From contig NZ_CP014544.1 in assembly GCF_001586255.1 (NCBI RefSeq), positions 1,209,501 through 1,273,500 of the forward strand: a DNA stretch of 64,000 nucleotides, written 5' to 3'. Made by a program: the position numbers and the translations under genes. Shown piece after piece: positions 7,771 through 19,300 of the stretch. Within the stretch, counting starts at the first letter, position 1, and every line of letters begins with the position of its first letter. The notes under the pieces were generated by a model, which saw only the letters and a program-made list of their open reading frames with translations, did not search any database and was not told the DNA's origin. This DNA is from Zhongshania aliphaticivorans (lineage in GTDB: Bacteria > Pseudomonadota > Gammaproteobacteria > Pseudomonadales > Spongiibacteraceae).

Positions 7771-8973
7771 ATGAGAGAAGCTGTCATCGTTTCAACTGCC
7801 CGCACGGGTATGGGCAAATCATTTCGCGGCGCATTAAACAATACCGAAGCACCGGCTATGGGCGGCCATGTCGTGCGCGCAGCGGTTGAGCGCGCGGGTA
7901 TCGATCCGGCGTCTGTTGAAGATGTGATCTTTGGCGCTGCTGCCCAACAGGGTACTCAAGCTTATAACCTCGGGCGCTTGTGCGCTGTTGCTGGCGGTCT
8001 GCCAGACAGTGTTCCGGGCATGGCGATAGAGCGTCAGTGCTCGTCGGGTTTGATGTCAATCGCCTGGGCAGCAAAATCGATTATGTGTAATGAAATGGAT
8101 ATTGCCGTTGCTGGCGGTTTAGAATCTATTTCACTTGTTCAGACTAAGCATAAAAATTCACATCGTAATGTCTCACAGACGGTATTGGACATTGATCCTA
8201 CTGCTTATATCCCAATGATTGAGACCGCTGAGATCGTTGCCGGTCGTTATGGCATTAGCCGTGAAGCTCAGGACCTGTATTCTCTGCAAAGCCAGCAGCG
8301 AGTTGCGGCAGCGCAGCAAGCGGGCCTGTTTACCGACGAAATTGTGCCCTTTAAGGCCAGTATGTCGGTGTTCAACAAAGAAACTAAAGAGACCACATTT
8401 AAAGAGGTGCTGTTGGAGAAGGACGAGTGTAACCGTCCTACTACAACGCTTGAAAGCTTGTCAGTATTGGAGCCGGTTTGGAAAGACGGCCAATGGGTAA
8501 AGCAAGGTCGCTTCATTACCGCCGGTAACGCATCTCAGCTTTCTGATGGCGCCTCAGCCTGCGTCGTTATGGATCGTAAATTAGCTGAACAACAAGGGTT
8601 GGCGCCCTTAGGCTTATATCGCGGATTGGCTGTTTCTGGTTGCAAGGCGGACGAGATGGGCATTGGCCCAGTCTTCGCTGTACCTAAGCTATTAAAGCGC
8701 GCGGGTTTAAAAGTCAGCGATATCGGTTTGTGGGAATTGAACGAAGCTTTTGCGGCGCAGGTAATCTACTGCCGCGATCAACTGGGCATCGACAATGACA
8801 AACTTAACGTGAATGGCGGCGCAATCGCCATTGGTCATCCTTTCGGCATGAGCGGCGCGCGCATGGTTGGCCACGCACTGCTTGAAGGTAAACGTCGCGG
8901 TGTTAAATACGTGGTTGTTACCATGTGCATTGGCGGCGGCATGGGCGCGGCGGGTTTATTTGAAGTACTGTAA
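7771..8973 (+). CDS. Thiolase (FadA-like acetyl-CoA C-acyltransferase)
   Basis: A complete 400-residue thiolase with nucleophile Cys90 (ERQCSSG), His356 ([11 protein letters not shown]) and Cys386 (TMCIGGGMG), a fuller catalytic signature than in the first thiolase at 312-1460. AAAAAGGA precedes the ATG at 7771. It follows the SDR on the same strand and ends in a clear intrinsic terminator. Family membership is certain. Action on a ring-derived CoA ester in steroid breakdown is a reasonable reading of the cluster, but a general fatty-acid thiolase cannot be excluded. Confidence 0.93.
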   Translation: MREAVIVSTARTGMGKSFRGALNNTEAPAMGGHVVRAAVERAGIDPASVEDVIFGAAAQQGTQAYNLGRLCAVAGGLPDSVPGMAIERQCSSGLMSIAWAAKSIMCNEMDIAVAGGLESISLVQTKHKNSHRNVSQTVLDIDPTAYIPMIETAEIVAGRYGISREAQDLYSLQSQQRVAAAQQAGLFTDEIVPFKASMSVFNKETKETTFKEVLLEKDECNRPTTTLESLSVLEPVWKDGQWVKQGRFITAGNASQLSDGASACVVMDRKLAEQQGLAPLGLYRGLAVSGCKADEMGIGPVFAVPKLLKRAGLKVSDIGLWELNEAFAAQVIYCRDQLGIDNDKLNVNGGAIAIGHPFGMSGARMVGHALLEGKRRGVKYVVVTMCIGGGMGAAGLFEVL

Positions 8974-9009
8974 AGCATTATAAAATGCCGAAAAGGCAGG
9001 AAAGGGAAG

Positions 9010-9040
9010 CCGCTGTAGCGCAAGCTGCAGCGGTTTTTTT
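9010..9040 (+). terminator. Intrinsic terminator after the thiolase
   Basis: A 10-bp stem, CCGCTGTAGC with GCTGCAGCGG (one wobble), closes a GCAA tetraloop and is followed directly by seven T residues. It marks the end of the transcript from 7771. Confidence 0.9.
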
Positions 9041-9159
9041 ATGCCGAAGATTGCCGCAATAAGAACGCGCTGAGTAAATAATGCAGATCTAAATGTAGCC
9101 TGTTAACGTAGGTGCTACACATAAAGATATAACTACAATGTAAAACAGAAAGGACGGCA

Positions 9160-9792
9160 ATGATGATCACAATATACCACCTGGGCGCATCGCAATCGGA
9201 TCGGATTGTGTGGCTGATGGAAGAGCTGAATCTACCTTATAACTTAGAATGGTTTGATCGCGGCGCAGATATGCTGGCGCCGCCGGAATACCGCGCCTTA
9301 CACCCAGTGGGTACATCGCCAATTATTCGCGACGGCGAGCGAGTTATGGCGGAGTCTGCGGCGATTGTTGAGTATATTAGCCAGCGCTACGGTCAGGCGA
9401 AGCTGAGTATTGCCCCAGACCACGAGTGTTACCCAGATTATCTGTACTGGATGCAATTCAATAATAATTTACAGCAACTGTTTTTCACCAAATTGGGCAT
9501 GGGTGAGGGTGGCGGCGCGGTCGATATTATTAAGGCAATGACCAAACGCCGTGAAGATGCTTACTACCATTATTTGAACGACAGACTTGCGGAGTCGGCC
9601 TACTTGGCGGGGCCAGAGTTCAGTTGCGCCGATATTATGGTAATGTTTAATTTAACGGCATTGCCGCTATTTGGCGGCCGCGGTATTGATGACCTTGAAC
9701 ATGTTAAAGCTTATGTAGATCGCGTTTCTCAGCGTCCAGCGTATATTAAGGCGATGGCGATTGCTGGGCCTGCGGCGGCAAGACCAGCCTAG
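9160..9792 (+). CDS. Glutathione S-transferase family protein
   Basis: The 210 residues show an N-terminal thioredoxin-like domain (ITIYHLGASQSDRIVWLMEE) with the cis-Pro turn VGTSPII and the glutathione-contacting AESAAIVEYI at about 68-77, then an all-helical C-terminal domain. This is the usual two-domain cytosolic GST layout and length. It likely conjugates or isomerises an electrophile, or detoxifies products of the upstream CoA pathway; the substrate is unknown. It is separated from that pathway by a terminator, so it probably has its own promoter in 9041-9159. It converges with pilE. Confidence 0.9.
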   Translation: MMITIYHLGASQSDRIVWLMEELNLPYNLEWFDRGADMLAPPEYRALHPVGTSPIIRDGERVMAESAAIVEYISQRYGQAKLSIAPDHECYPDYLYWMQFNNNLQQLFFTKLGMGEGGGAVDIIKAMTKRREDAYYHYLNDRLAESAYLAGPEFSCADIMVMFNLTALPLFGGRGIDDLEHVKAYVDRVSQRPAYIKAMAIAGPAAARPA

Positions 9793-9806
9793 TGTCGTCT
9801 TTACGC

Positions 9807-10277
9807 TTAACGTCGCCAGCACTTGGCGACGGTATAAGCAGACGCGGCCGAGTCTAAAGACAGCGTCCCAGACTGGTTAATCTGAAAGTTTCCGCACTTA
9901 TCACCCGCCATGCTTCCAGTGCGGCTTGCCCGCAATGTGTAAGTATTGGCGGAGGGCGTGCCGGTAACGGCAATAGTGTAATAGCTCGCACCACTGTTGG
10001 GGACGCGAGTCGGGTATATCGCCGGTAGGCTGCCGCTGCTATTAATATAGCGGCCGTTGACGCTGTAATAGCGCTCCAGGGCTTGGGCTGCCTCTTGTAA
10101 TGCTCCTGCGGCGTCATTGCGACGGGCTTTGGCGACTGATTCTTGATAAGACGGATAGGCAATGCCGGCTAATATGCCGACTATGGCAATAACAATTAAG
10201 AGTTCGATTAAGCTAAAGCCGAGGGTGTGCTTTGATACAATGAATCGGGCGCAGCGGTCAATGAGTGTTTTTTTCAT
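9807..10277 (-). CDS. pilE: Type IV pilin-like protein PilE
   Basis: A prepilin with a class III leader ending at Gly before FSLIELLIVIAIVGILAGIA, the conserved N-terminal helix with Glu5 of the mature protein. The C-terminal region has two Cys (DKCGNF and AKCWRR) that could form the D-region disulfide. The start MKKT at 10277 is preferred because its ATG overlaps the pilY1 TGA as ATGA and gives a shorter leader; an upstream in-frame start at 10292 is possible. As the last gene of pilVWXY1E, it is likely a minor pilin incorporated into the pilus tip complex. Confidence 0.9.
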   Translation of the reverse strand: MKKTLIDRCARFIVSKHTLGFSLIELLIVIAIVGILAGIAYPSYQESVAKARRNDAAGALQEAAQALERYYSVNGRYINSSGSLPAIYPTRVPNSGASYYTIAVTGTPSANTYTLRASRTGSMAGDKCGNFQINQSGTLSLDSAASAYTVAKCWRR

Positions 10278-13200
10278 CGCAGCTGCCACCAAGATTGCCG
10301 CCCCAATTCCTTGCCGGTTCCGCGCTCTAGGGTAAGGCCAATACTTCCGCGGGAGCCGGAGGTGTATTTGTACTCTTTTTCACCGGCGCCAATAATGCCT
10401 GGTTGGGAGATTAATTGGTCAAATTTTTTGCCGCTCGGTGGGAAGAAATCGCCATTAATATTGACCATATCATCGTCATTAATTAAGCCGTCGCCATTGA
10501 TGTCGAGCACGGTATTGGCGAGGCGACCGCCAGTGATGGTGTCGATTTCCATTAGGTGGCTGGTGCCACCGAAGTTGCAGGGGTCTGCTGAGGGAATCAG
10601 TGTGTTGAAAATAACGCGGCCATTGCGCAATATGGCTTGATCGGTGACCCGCTCCCCAGCGCCATTGGTGGCGTTGGGGTTTTTTAGGTCGAGAACCCAA
10701 CCTTTTTTGGCGCTGTAGTTTACGGCAGTGTCCGACACTACCCGGACAGGAAACTCGGCGGTGCCGCCGCGCAGTGTGGGGGTAGCCTCGTAAATAATAC
10801 TTTGCAGCTGCAAATCGCTACGTGCGCTGATTCGGCTGCCGTTGTCTCGAATACCGTAAAAGCTTTGCAGTTGTGGCGAGCTACTGACTACTGAATCGCC
10901 CTGTTCAAAATATTTGCCGGTGCCGAAGTAAATCATAATACCGCCGTCGGGGTGACGGCCAGATGTCATGGCGGCCGTGATCGCCTGCCTGTTGCCGTCA
11001 ACATCTTTCGCAACGAATAATGGTGCGGGATCACTGCCGGTTTTAAACGCGGAATCCCACTGGCTGCTGTTGGTGGCGCTCAGATCAAATTTCCAAACAT
11101 TTCCGCTGAGGTCGCCAGCATAGACATAGTCGGTAATGCGGTCGTTGTCAGTGTCTACGGCCAAGATGTCGCCGAGGCCGTTGTCGGCGCCATCGATTTT
11201 GGTGTCCAGCGCTGTAATCAAGGCGCCGGTATTAAGATTCACCACAAACAATTTTACGGTGTCGTCGCTATTGTAGCCGTTGCCAAAAATCGCTACCCAG
11301 TCGCCCGTGGCGAGACGAGTGAGTACTGGATTGCTCATGCTTAAGCCCAGTTTGTTAGTGGCGGTCGGCGCAGTATGAAAATCCCAAAGAATATCGTTGG
11401 TGTCGATATTGGCGGGGTCACTAACATCAATAGCAAAGACCGATCCGCCGCCGGCGCCGCTAGCACCGACTAATACAGAACGCCATGCATCGTTCCAATA
11501 GGCATCAATAACAAGGGGGGAACCGTCTACAAAGAATTTGTGCTCGTAGTCGGGCTTGGTCAATGTGTATAAGGCGCTGTACGCGCGTTTGGGAATATAG
11601 GCAAATTCTTCGGCGCCGGTATTGGCATTAAAACCGTGTAGCATACCGTCGTTGGCGCCAACAAATAGCATAGCCGGTTTGGCTTTTTTTGCGGAAAGAT
11701 AGGCTGCGTAACTACTGCCTTCGGTACCGGACAAACGCGAAAACCCGTAGTTCTGGTCCCAGTGGAAATATGGGTTAGAGTGGACAATATCACCGAGCAA
11801 GTGTGAGCGAATGCGATAGTCGGGATTAGTGCCTTCTAAGCTCCTGTCGCCACGCAGCCAGTTGACTCGTCGTGGTCCCTCTATTGCCGCGTCAGCTGAC
11901 GTCAGGTCGGCGGTAAGCGCTGATTTTTCAGCAGTGGCAAGGTTCGCCCAGGTGAAATTAACGGCACTGTCGGACCACGTGAGTATGTTGCGGTCACCGT
12001 GAGAGGCAATGCCATTACTGGTGTTACTGTCCCACTTTACGTCGGCTAAGGCGCCATCGCTGGCGACTTCATAGGCCAATATTTGCCCAGACCAGTCGCG
12101 GCTGTCATAACGCGCTTGAAATATTAAGGTGTCGGAATCTAAACGAGTGGAGTTGCTGGCAATAGCGGATGACGAGCCAATTGACTGGAGAATACGGGTG
12201 ATTGCCGATTTTAATTTTGTGGCAATTTCTACTGGCTTACTGGCAATAAGGAGCGCGCCACGACCATTAATTGTGGCGTGCCACAGGTCGTCGATTGCGG
12301 TTGGGCTGCGGTTTTCAAATGTGGTGTGCCAGTTAGGGGGATTTGCATACGGGTCTGCCGGATTGTCTGGGTCGTACAAAATGCCACCGGTACCCAAGGT
12401 GACGGCATAAGTGAGCATATGTAAATTGGTTTTGCAGTCTAAAGCGGGTGGCCGACTTTGTCGGTTACAGGCCGCCGCCACGGGCACTTGGCCGGTGGCG
12501 AGGTCTGAACGCAAGTGATTGTCGTAATATTTCATGGCGATATCGGCCATGGTAGAACTCGCGGAGTCTTGGTAGGGCGCGCCTTTACCGCCATCTTCAT
12601 TACCGACGCCACTAATGCTGCTGACATTGCTGTAGCCGTCGGTAAAGAGAATGGCGGCATTAGCTTGGCAGGCGTGGGTGATTGGAGCGCCATTATTTGA
12701 GCGCTGAAATTGCTGGCCAGCGTGATTGAGTGCTTCGCGATTGGGCGTGCCACCGCCATTCCCGCCGCGGGAATAAATGGTGTCATAAAAGCTAATGCGG
12801 TCGCTGCTATCCGCTAAGGCGTTCATGCTAACGTTGTTGCGATTGTTAATGGTAAATTCGCCAACTCGGGCGTTATTTACGTCGAAAAAAGACAAGGCCA
12901 CACCGGCGCGAGTGGCTAAATGACGTTTGCGGTAATAGGAAAACCAATTAGCGAAGTTCTGCATCATGGCATTGTAGTTTGCGGTTGACGAAAAATTCGC
13001 CGATTTGATTTCGTAACCATACAGCACTGTTGTGCCGTCAGGTGCATAGCCGCTTAGTGGCGCGCTGGTGTAAGCAAAGCGGCTGGGCAGCGGTTCCGTT
13101 AAATAAAAAGTAGCGGGGTAGTAGCTCAGGGCTTCGTTGGTGGTGCTCGTGGCGGTATCGCCATTGGGTAAGCGCATTCCCGGCTGAAATCTGAATTTAT

Positions 13201-13801
13201 GATTGTTATTGCTGTTGTTTATATTTTGCGTAAGGTCGAAGCTGGATGAGTTCTGCGTTGGGTCGCTGGGCGCGCTCGTTGCGATAATATTACTAAAAGT
13301 CGCACTGCCAGCACTAGGCCAGGGTACGTAAATGTCCTCTGGATTAAAATAGGCTTTGTTGTAATCCGGTGAGCGGGCAAAGGCAAATTGCGCGGTCGGC
13401 GGTACGGCGTAGTGGTCGTTATCACTGTCGCCGTAGACGCGATTGCCGCTGCCGGTACCGTTGGGAAAAAGATAAGTGTATTTCTTCCAGGTGCCGTTGG
13501 CGCCACCCACCTTATTAAAGTTAAGCACGCCAGCAGTGATGACATCGTCCTTATCTCGGCCGACGAAACTCTTGCTCCCGGTATGCCACCACAGCGCGCC
13601 ATCGTTGGTGGGCATAAGGAGTTCTGCGTCCATGCTGCCCGAGTCGTCAATCGCCATGATGATATTTGGACTTACACCAGTAGCAAACGATAACGGGGTG
13701 TTTGCTATATTAAGTGCAGCTAAGCTCTTAGGCGAGATAGCGGTGAGCAGTATTGGGCCAATAATAAGCAGTAAACAGCGTAAGCCAGCTTTAGCGATCA
13801 T
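10274..13801 (-). CDS. pilY1: PilY1-type pilus tip adhesin/assembly protein
   Basis: This 1175-residue secreted protein has a signal peptide (about 1-29) and an N-terminal von Willebrand A-like region with the MIDAS motif DDSGS (52-56). It ends in a C-terminal beta-propeller typical of PilY1, with the calcium loop DTDNDRITDYVYAGDLSG. A further EF-hand-like segment, DINGDGLINDDDMVNINGDF, lies near the C-terminus and could be a second Ca site. PilY1 works at the pilus tip in assembly, retraction control and surface sensing. It lies between pilX and pilE with a 4-bp overlap into pilE, so they are translationally coupled. Confidence 0.95.
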   Translation of the reverse strand: MIAKAGLRCLLLIIGPILLTAISPKSLAALNIANTPLSFATGVSPNIIMAIDDSGSMDAELLMPTNDGALWWHTGSKSFVGRDKDDVITAGVLNFNKVGGANGTWKKYTYLFPNGTGSGNRVYGDSDNDHYAVPPTAQFAFARSPDYNKAYFNPEDIYVPWPSAGSATFSNIIATSAPSDPTQNSSSFDLTQNINNSNNNHKFRFQPGMRLPNGDTATSTTNEALSYYPATFYLTEPLPSRFAYTSAPLSGYAPDGTTVLYGYEIKSANFSSTANYNAMMQNFANWFSYYRKRHLATRAGVALSFFDVNNARVGEFTINNRNNVSMNALADSSDRISFYDTIYSRGGNGGGTPNREALNHAGQQFQRSNNGAPITHACQANAAILFTDGYSNVSSISGVGNEDGGKGAPYQDSASSTMADIAMKYYDNHLRSDLATGQVPVAAACNRQSRPPALDCKTNLHMLTYAVTLGTGGILYDPDNPADPYANPPNWHTTFENRSPTAIDDLWHATINGRGALLIASKPVEIATKLKSAITRILQSIGSSSAIASNSTRLDSDTLIFQARYDSRDWSGQILAYEVASDGALADVKWDSNTSNGIASHGDRNILTWSDSAVNFTWANLATAEKSALTADLTSADAAIEGPRRVNWLRGDRSLEGTNPDYRIRSHLLGDIVHSNPYFHWDQNYGFSRLSGTEGSSYAAYLSAKKAKPAMLFVGANDGMLHGFNANTGAEEFAYIPKRAYSALYTLTKPDYEHKFFVDGSPLVIDAYWNDAWRSVLVGASGAGGGSVFAIDVSDPANIDTNDILWDFHTAPTATNKLGLSMSNPVLTRLATGDWVAIFGNGYNSDDTVKLFVVNLNTGALITALDTKIDGADNGLGDILAVDTDNDRITDYVYAGDLSGNVWKFDLSATNSSQWDSAFKTGSDPAPLFVAKDVDGNRQAITAAMTSGRHPDGGIMIYFGTGKYFEQGDSVVSSSPQLQSFYGIRDNGSRISARSDLQLQSIIYEATPTLRGGTAEFPVRVVSDTAVNYSAKKGWVLDLKNPNATNGAGERVTDQAILRNGRVIFNTLIPSADPCNFGGTSHLMEIDTITGGRLANTVLDINGDGLINDDDMVNINGDFFPPSGKKFDQLISQPGIIGAGEKEYKYTSGSRGSIGLTLERGTGKELGRQSWWQLR

Positions 13802-13818
13802 GTTTAATTCTCATTTTT

Positions 13819-14331
13819 TTATTCGCGGCGATAAATTGTGCGCAGTACCACTATTGATCTGTCACTGACGCCAAAACCGCGTGCGGTGATGCGGTAATTG
13901 GTAATGACCTTTACGGGTTTGCCAGCGTCGAGCGCAGCAAGGGGGTCATCCAGCTGTGTAAGTTCTTCAAGGTAAAATTGTGGTGCACTGGAGACTCCAC
14001 TTATACCGCTGGCAGTTCGCCAGCCGGTGGAGGCAATATCGTTCCAGTCGGGTGGAGTGCATTCAATGCCAGTTCCGCTGCATTGCTTGTATAAACCGTT
14101 GCTGCCGTTAAAGGGCCCAACAGACGTGGCCTGCAAAACTTTTTCGCCTTCGCGCAGCGCGGCTTCAGCAGCTTGGAATGCGGAATTGGTGTCTCTTGCA
14201 TTACCGGCCATGCGTTCTTGCAAGGTGGTGGACTGCAGCGCGCTGGCGCAAATAATAGTGAGAATCAGCATAAAAACGAGGCTGATAAGCAGCGCGGCAC
14301 CTCGCTGAAATGAGGGGTTAATTTGGCTCAT
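13819..14331 (-). CDS. pilX: PilX-type minor pilin
   Basis: The short leader MSQINPSFQRG precedes AALLISLVFMLILTIICASA, the hydrophobic N-terminus of PilX-family minor pilins, then QERMAGNARDTNSAFQAAEA, which is highly typical of the family. The start at 14331 is preferred: AGGA lies 7 bases upstream and the leader length fits. A longer form from 14370, whose ATG overlaps the pilW stop (ATGA), is also open. PilX primes pilus assembly together with PilV, PilW and PilY1. Confidence 0.9.
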   Translation of the reverse strand: MSQINPSFQRGAALLISLVFMLILTIICASALQSTTLQERMAGNARDTNSAFQAAEAALREGEKVLQATSVGPFNGSNGLYKQCSGTGIECTPPDWNDIASTGWRTASGISGVSSAPQFYLEELTQLDDPLAALDAGKPVKVITNYRITARGFGVSDRSIVVLRTIYRRE

Positions 14332-14366
14332 GTGCTTGTCCTGTTGTCCCATAGCGGCGGCGACCC

Positions 14367-15425
<1,059 letters not shown>

Positions 15426-15435
15426 AGACTTGCCC

Positions 15436-15891
15436 TCATAGCTCAGTTGTAAACACAAATGACTGGAGGTGGGTGCCATTGGCATCGGCCTGCCTGCTAC
15501 TGCTAATACGGCTCTCGTCCCACTGTACGACGATGGTAAAAATATTGCCGCTTCGGGCGACGCTGCCATCGCCCTCGCTTAAATAGGAGGTCAGCGCATT
15601 GAACCAGTCATGTAGATCAACTTCAGCAATGGTGCTGGGCGTGCCGGTGGGTGCGTTAGCGCTAAGGGTAATATCGTAGTGGCCCGATAATGCTGCCGTG
15701 CGATTGGCACGCATGCGGTCCGCGATTTCATACGCCAACATAGTGGCGTGAGAGCGCACGTCAGATGTCTGATTAAATTTAATGGTATTGATATGAGTGG
15801 CGACGGTGCCCATGACGCCGAGGGCTGTAATCAGAAGAGCGATTAAAACTTCAATTAAACTAAAGCCATTCGAGTTTTGGCGTGTCGGCAT
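15436..15891 (-). CDS. pilV: PilV-type minor pilin, first gene of the pil operon
   Basis: The prepilin leader MPTRQNSNG precedes FSLIEVLIALLITALGVMGT, the typical PilV N-terminus, followed by the MLAYEIADRMRANR segment shared by PilV proteins. The start at 15891 is chosen because a GGAA lies 7 bases upstream; an ATG 12 bases further up (15903) has no evident ribosome site. It heads pilV-pilW-pilX-pilY1-pilE, whose products form the priming complex at the pilus tip. The fimT/fimU genes that often precede pilV are not next to it. Confidence 0.92.
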   Translation of the reverse strand: MPTRQNSNGFSLIEVLIALLITALGVMGTVATHINTIKFNQTSDVRSHATMLAYEIADRMRANRTAALSGHYDITLSANAPTGTPSTIAEVDLHDWFNALTSYLSEGDGSVARSGNIFTIVVQWDESRISSSRQADANGTHLQSFVFTTEL

Positions 15892-16228
15892 AGCAAATTC
15901 CATTTGCAGTGTGGATACGTCGTTACATGTAAATACAGCGATCCGAGTTTGTTATGGCAGGCTACTTCCTGTACTGCCATATTGCTTGTTACAGCAGCCA
16001 ATTTACTTGCTGCACTTCATACATAATGCATTTTTATTTACGTTAACGCATAAATTTTTGTAGCGCAGATTCTGGCAGAGGTTTGCGGTGCTTGTCTACC
16101 GTATGATTTCTTAGTGTGACCTTAGCCACACTTATTCGGCTCAGTATTACACAAAAGAGTCTTACGACATTCCAGAACAAGCTTATTGCTTGGCGCCTTG
16201 GTCTGTGATGTTGCGGCCAGCATAGTAA
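15892..16228. other. Non-coding gap upstream of the pil operon
   Basis: About 340 bases without a convincing gene. It must hold the pil operon promoter, reading leftward, and it ends at the terminator of the giant lipoprotein gene. Strand symmetry and A/T-rich stretches are visible, but no promoter could be assigned with confidence. Confidence 0.6.
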
Positions 16229-16263
16229 TAAAAAAGGCCAATACCGGAATGGGTATTGGCCTT
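16229..16263 (-). terminator. Intrinsic terminator of the giant lipoprotein gene
   Basis: A 12-bp stem, AAGGCCAATACC with GGTATTGGCCTT, and a 6-base loop. On the minus strand the stem is followed by a run of T. It lies about 65 bases past the stop at 16330. Confidence 0.9.
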
Positions 16264-16329
16264 TGAATTTGCGCCTATTAACTATTGCAGTGCTTTTGTC
16301 CTATTTGCTTTAGTTGTGATCGGCGTCAT

Positions 16330-19300
16330 TTATGGTATTGCTGGCAGTTGCGGGCAGAGATCATCACGAGTCACGCCGTTAACGTTTAGTACCGCACTTA
16401 TTGGGTATAAAAAATGCGACTTCTGACATTTTGCCGAGGGCTCACGACGTGGACATTCGTGGGGGTCATCGTTGCTTTGCCCGGCTGGCATCGATTCTGG
16501 GTTACGCGGAGGAACGTTGCCGATAGGTGCCGGCAAGGTGCTTTGGGTTGCGCAGCGGTCATCGGGCGCGGCATCCCACGAGGCATCGAAAATGGCCAGC
16601 GCAGAACCGACGTACTGCTTGTCAATGTACTGCGCACCACTGGCAACGGTGAGGTCGTCAAGTAGCGCGTATTCCTGCTCATCGGGGTGACGGTTGGGAA
16701 ACGCTAAATCTTGACGGTCAACACCTGCATGAATAGTACGTGCCATTACATCGGCGCTCCACATAGTGACCTGATGATCAGAGAAGCCAACTTGCAATAA
16801 AAGTTCGTTGTCAGGTGTATTGGGGTAGGGCGTATTGCTTGAACTGGCGGTACCCATATGGTGGGCGTAGCCGTTGTTTTCAGCGCGCTCCCAGAGCATC
16901 TCCATTAAAGAGAACACCAAACTGCGATCGAGGTCATCGTGATAGGCGAGATTTAAGGGAGTGGCGTAAATGTCAAAATCCACGCTGCGTCTCAGCAGGG
17001 TTGAATAATTCATACCCGGCACGCCCAGTACCCCGCGATTAACATCGCGAGATACCGCAACAACCGCGCCGCCCATAATGCCACCCTGGCTGTTGCCGTC
17101 GTAGTAGACTTCGTTAGTGGTAAATAATGCTTTGCCATCGCCATCTTGGAATGCAGGCTGCGCGGCAAAACCCTCGGGGTGTTTCATGGCACGGGCCAAG
17201 AACATCATGTTCAGCATGCCCTGCTGAGAGCTGTCGGTAAGTGAGGGTAGATTAGAAACATCCAGCAATATTGCGACGATGCTTGCGATATCCCCCTCGG
17301 AAAAGCCAAACCAATCGACCGCGCAGAACATCATATTATGGGCATCGGCCATGTCGGCCACATGCCCCGAGTTCACTTCGCCACGACTGCCGAGTAAACC
17401 GTGCCCGTAGAGTGAAGGCCGTGCCGGGCTAATAAGGGCCGAGTTTGGAATATTACAAATATACTTGCGGGTCATGGTGGCTTGCGGGCTAGCTCTATCG
17501 GGCAAGCCATCGCCAAACACGGATCGCGAGTCCGGTGCATCGGTGGGATTATAGAAAAAGCGATTTGGCGGTGCACTCACGGCGCGGCCGAACTCCGGTG
17601 CATCGGGATCAAGCGGCAGACAAACGTCACGCAGGTCCCCGGCAAGGTCACGCAGGTCCCGAGCAAAGGAACGACACTGGTTGTAAAGTTCTGCAAGTGC
17701 TGCGGGGTAATCCTCGCGCAAACGATTAAATAAGTCGTTGATCGCGCCGCCTTCAAGTGGCGAAGGGTCGCTCGGCATTATATAGCTAGGCACGGTAATC
17801 GTGCCTTCTATACGACGCGCGATGCGCGGGTTGGAGGAGTTAGTGTTACTGTCGACGGTAATGGTCGGCGCCTGTCCCATTTCATAGCCGGCTTGCCCCG
17901 GTAATATATTCACGGTTTCGCCCAGTGTCGCAAAGGCGTCATCACGAATATGCAATAAGCGGCCAGCGAGGCTGCGCTCGCTGGCAACGGTGAAATCCCA
18001 GGCGAGGTAGAGTTCGTCGCGATGAATATCCTGAGGCAAATAGTCAAAGACCTGGGTTTCTAATTGCGCGCAGCGGTCGTTGAGTTGCGGAAGTAGAGTG
18101 GCGTCGCCGTCGCGACACATACGAAAAGCCGGGCCAGCCGCAATGGTTTCGCCGCTATTATTTTTTAATTTGCGCAGCGCAACAATATAACGAGTGCTCT
18201 CTTCAAAGTTTTGCGCGGGGCGAATAATCAGCGCAGGCCGTGTTTCGCCTTTGGTCGGCGGCGACGGTATAGGTTGATCGGTTTCGGGTATTTTGCCCTG
18301 AACAAAAATGCCTGCGTTCAAATCAATTTCTGCCCAGATCGGATGGCGCTCGCCCGTCGCTGTATTAATGACCACTATTGGCGCGTCGCTGGCGGTGTAA
18401 TCGGCCAAACGAGTAATGGGCACTGCGCCTTCAATGGGGCCGATGGGTTTGCCGCTTTGATCTTTCACAGTAGCAATATCCGGAACATAGGTCAGGATCA
18501 TTTGACCGGGAGAGAAACCGTCGTTGCGGTTCCACTCAGTAGGGTCAATTGGTTTCCCTGCAACATTGCGCGGCATCGCTAAGGGATTAAAGTTTACCCG
18601 GCGGCCGGTGCCGCCCATGTCGGCTGATTGCGGCGAGCCGACTTGGGCCTGGGTGGTGTATTGATCGCTCGGGAAGGGGAATAGGCAATGTGCCGGGTCG
18701 AGTACATCACAGCCCTGTACACTGGCTTTTGCCGCTTCCAGTAACAAGGCGCTGTTGTCTGCCGACAAGGCGCCAGTGTTATTGATTAAGTTGTACAGCT
18801 GATTCACTGCAGACTGCAGTTCCTCGCCGACGAGTGGTGTTTCGCTAAGGCAGGGGCCATCGTCGGGTACGCAGACTTGGAATTCAGCTAGGCTTGGGGC
18901 TGGCGAGAATACATCGCTGGGTTTGCCTAGTTCGGGTTGCGGGTCACCATTGCTGTCGACACTGTACAAGGGCAAATCTACGGTGCCGTTGACGGTGACC
19001 GCTGCAATGCTGGCATCGCGGGAGAATGTCGCAACAAATTGCACGTGCTGACCAAAGAGCAGAAGCGCGATGCTATCGCCAGGTAGTAAACGTTCGGCAA
19101 CGCCGACCAAGTCGACACTGTGCTCGCCTAAGCCACGCAGTGGCGTGAGCTGGTCGTCGATCAGTTCCCAGTTAGCGGTTCCGGCATACTTTATACCCAG
19201 GCCAGCAAAGATAATGCTGTCGCAGCCAGTGGTATTGGTGCCAAGGTCGGGGGAATCGCAATTGAATGCCGTTTCATTGATGCTTGCAGGCGCCGCAATG

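Noticed and set aside
15426-15569. Longer N-terminus of PilW
   Set aside because: It lies inside pilV and would put 48 residues before the prepilin leader; the start at 15425 has a good ribosome site.
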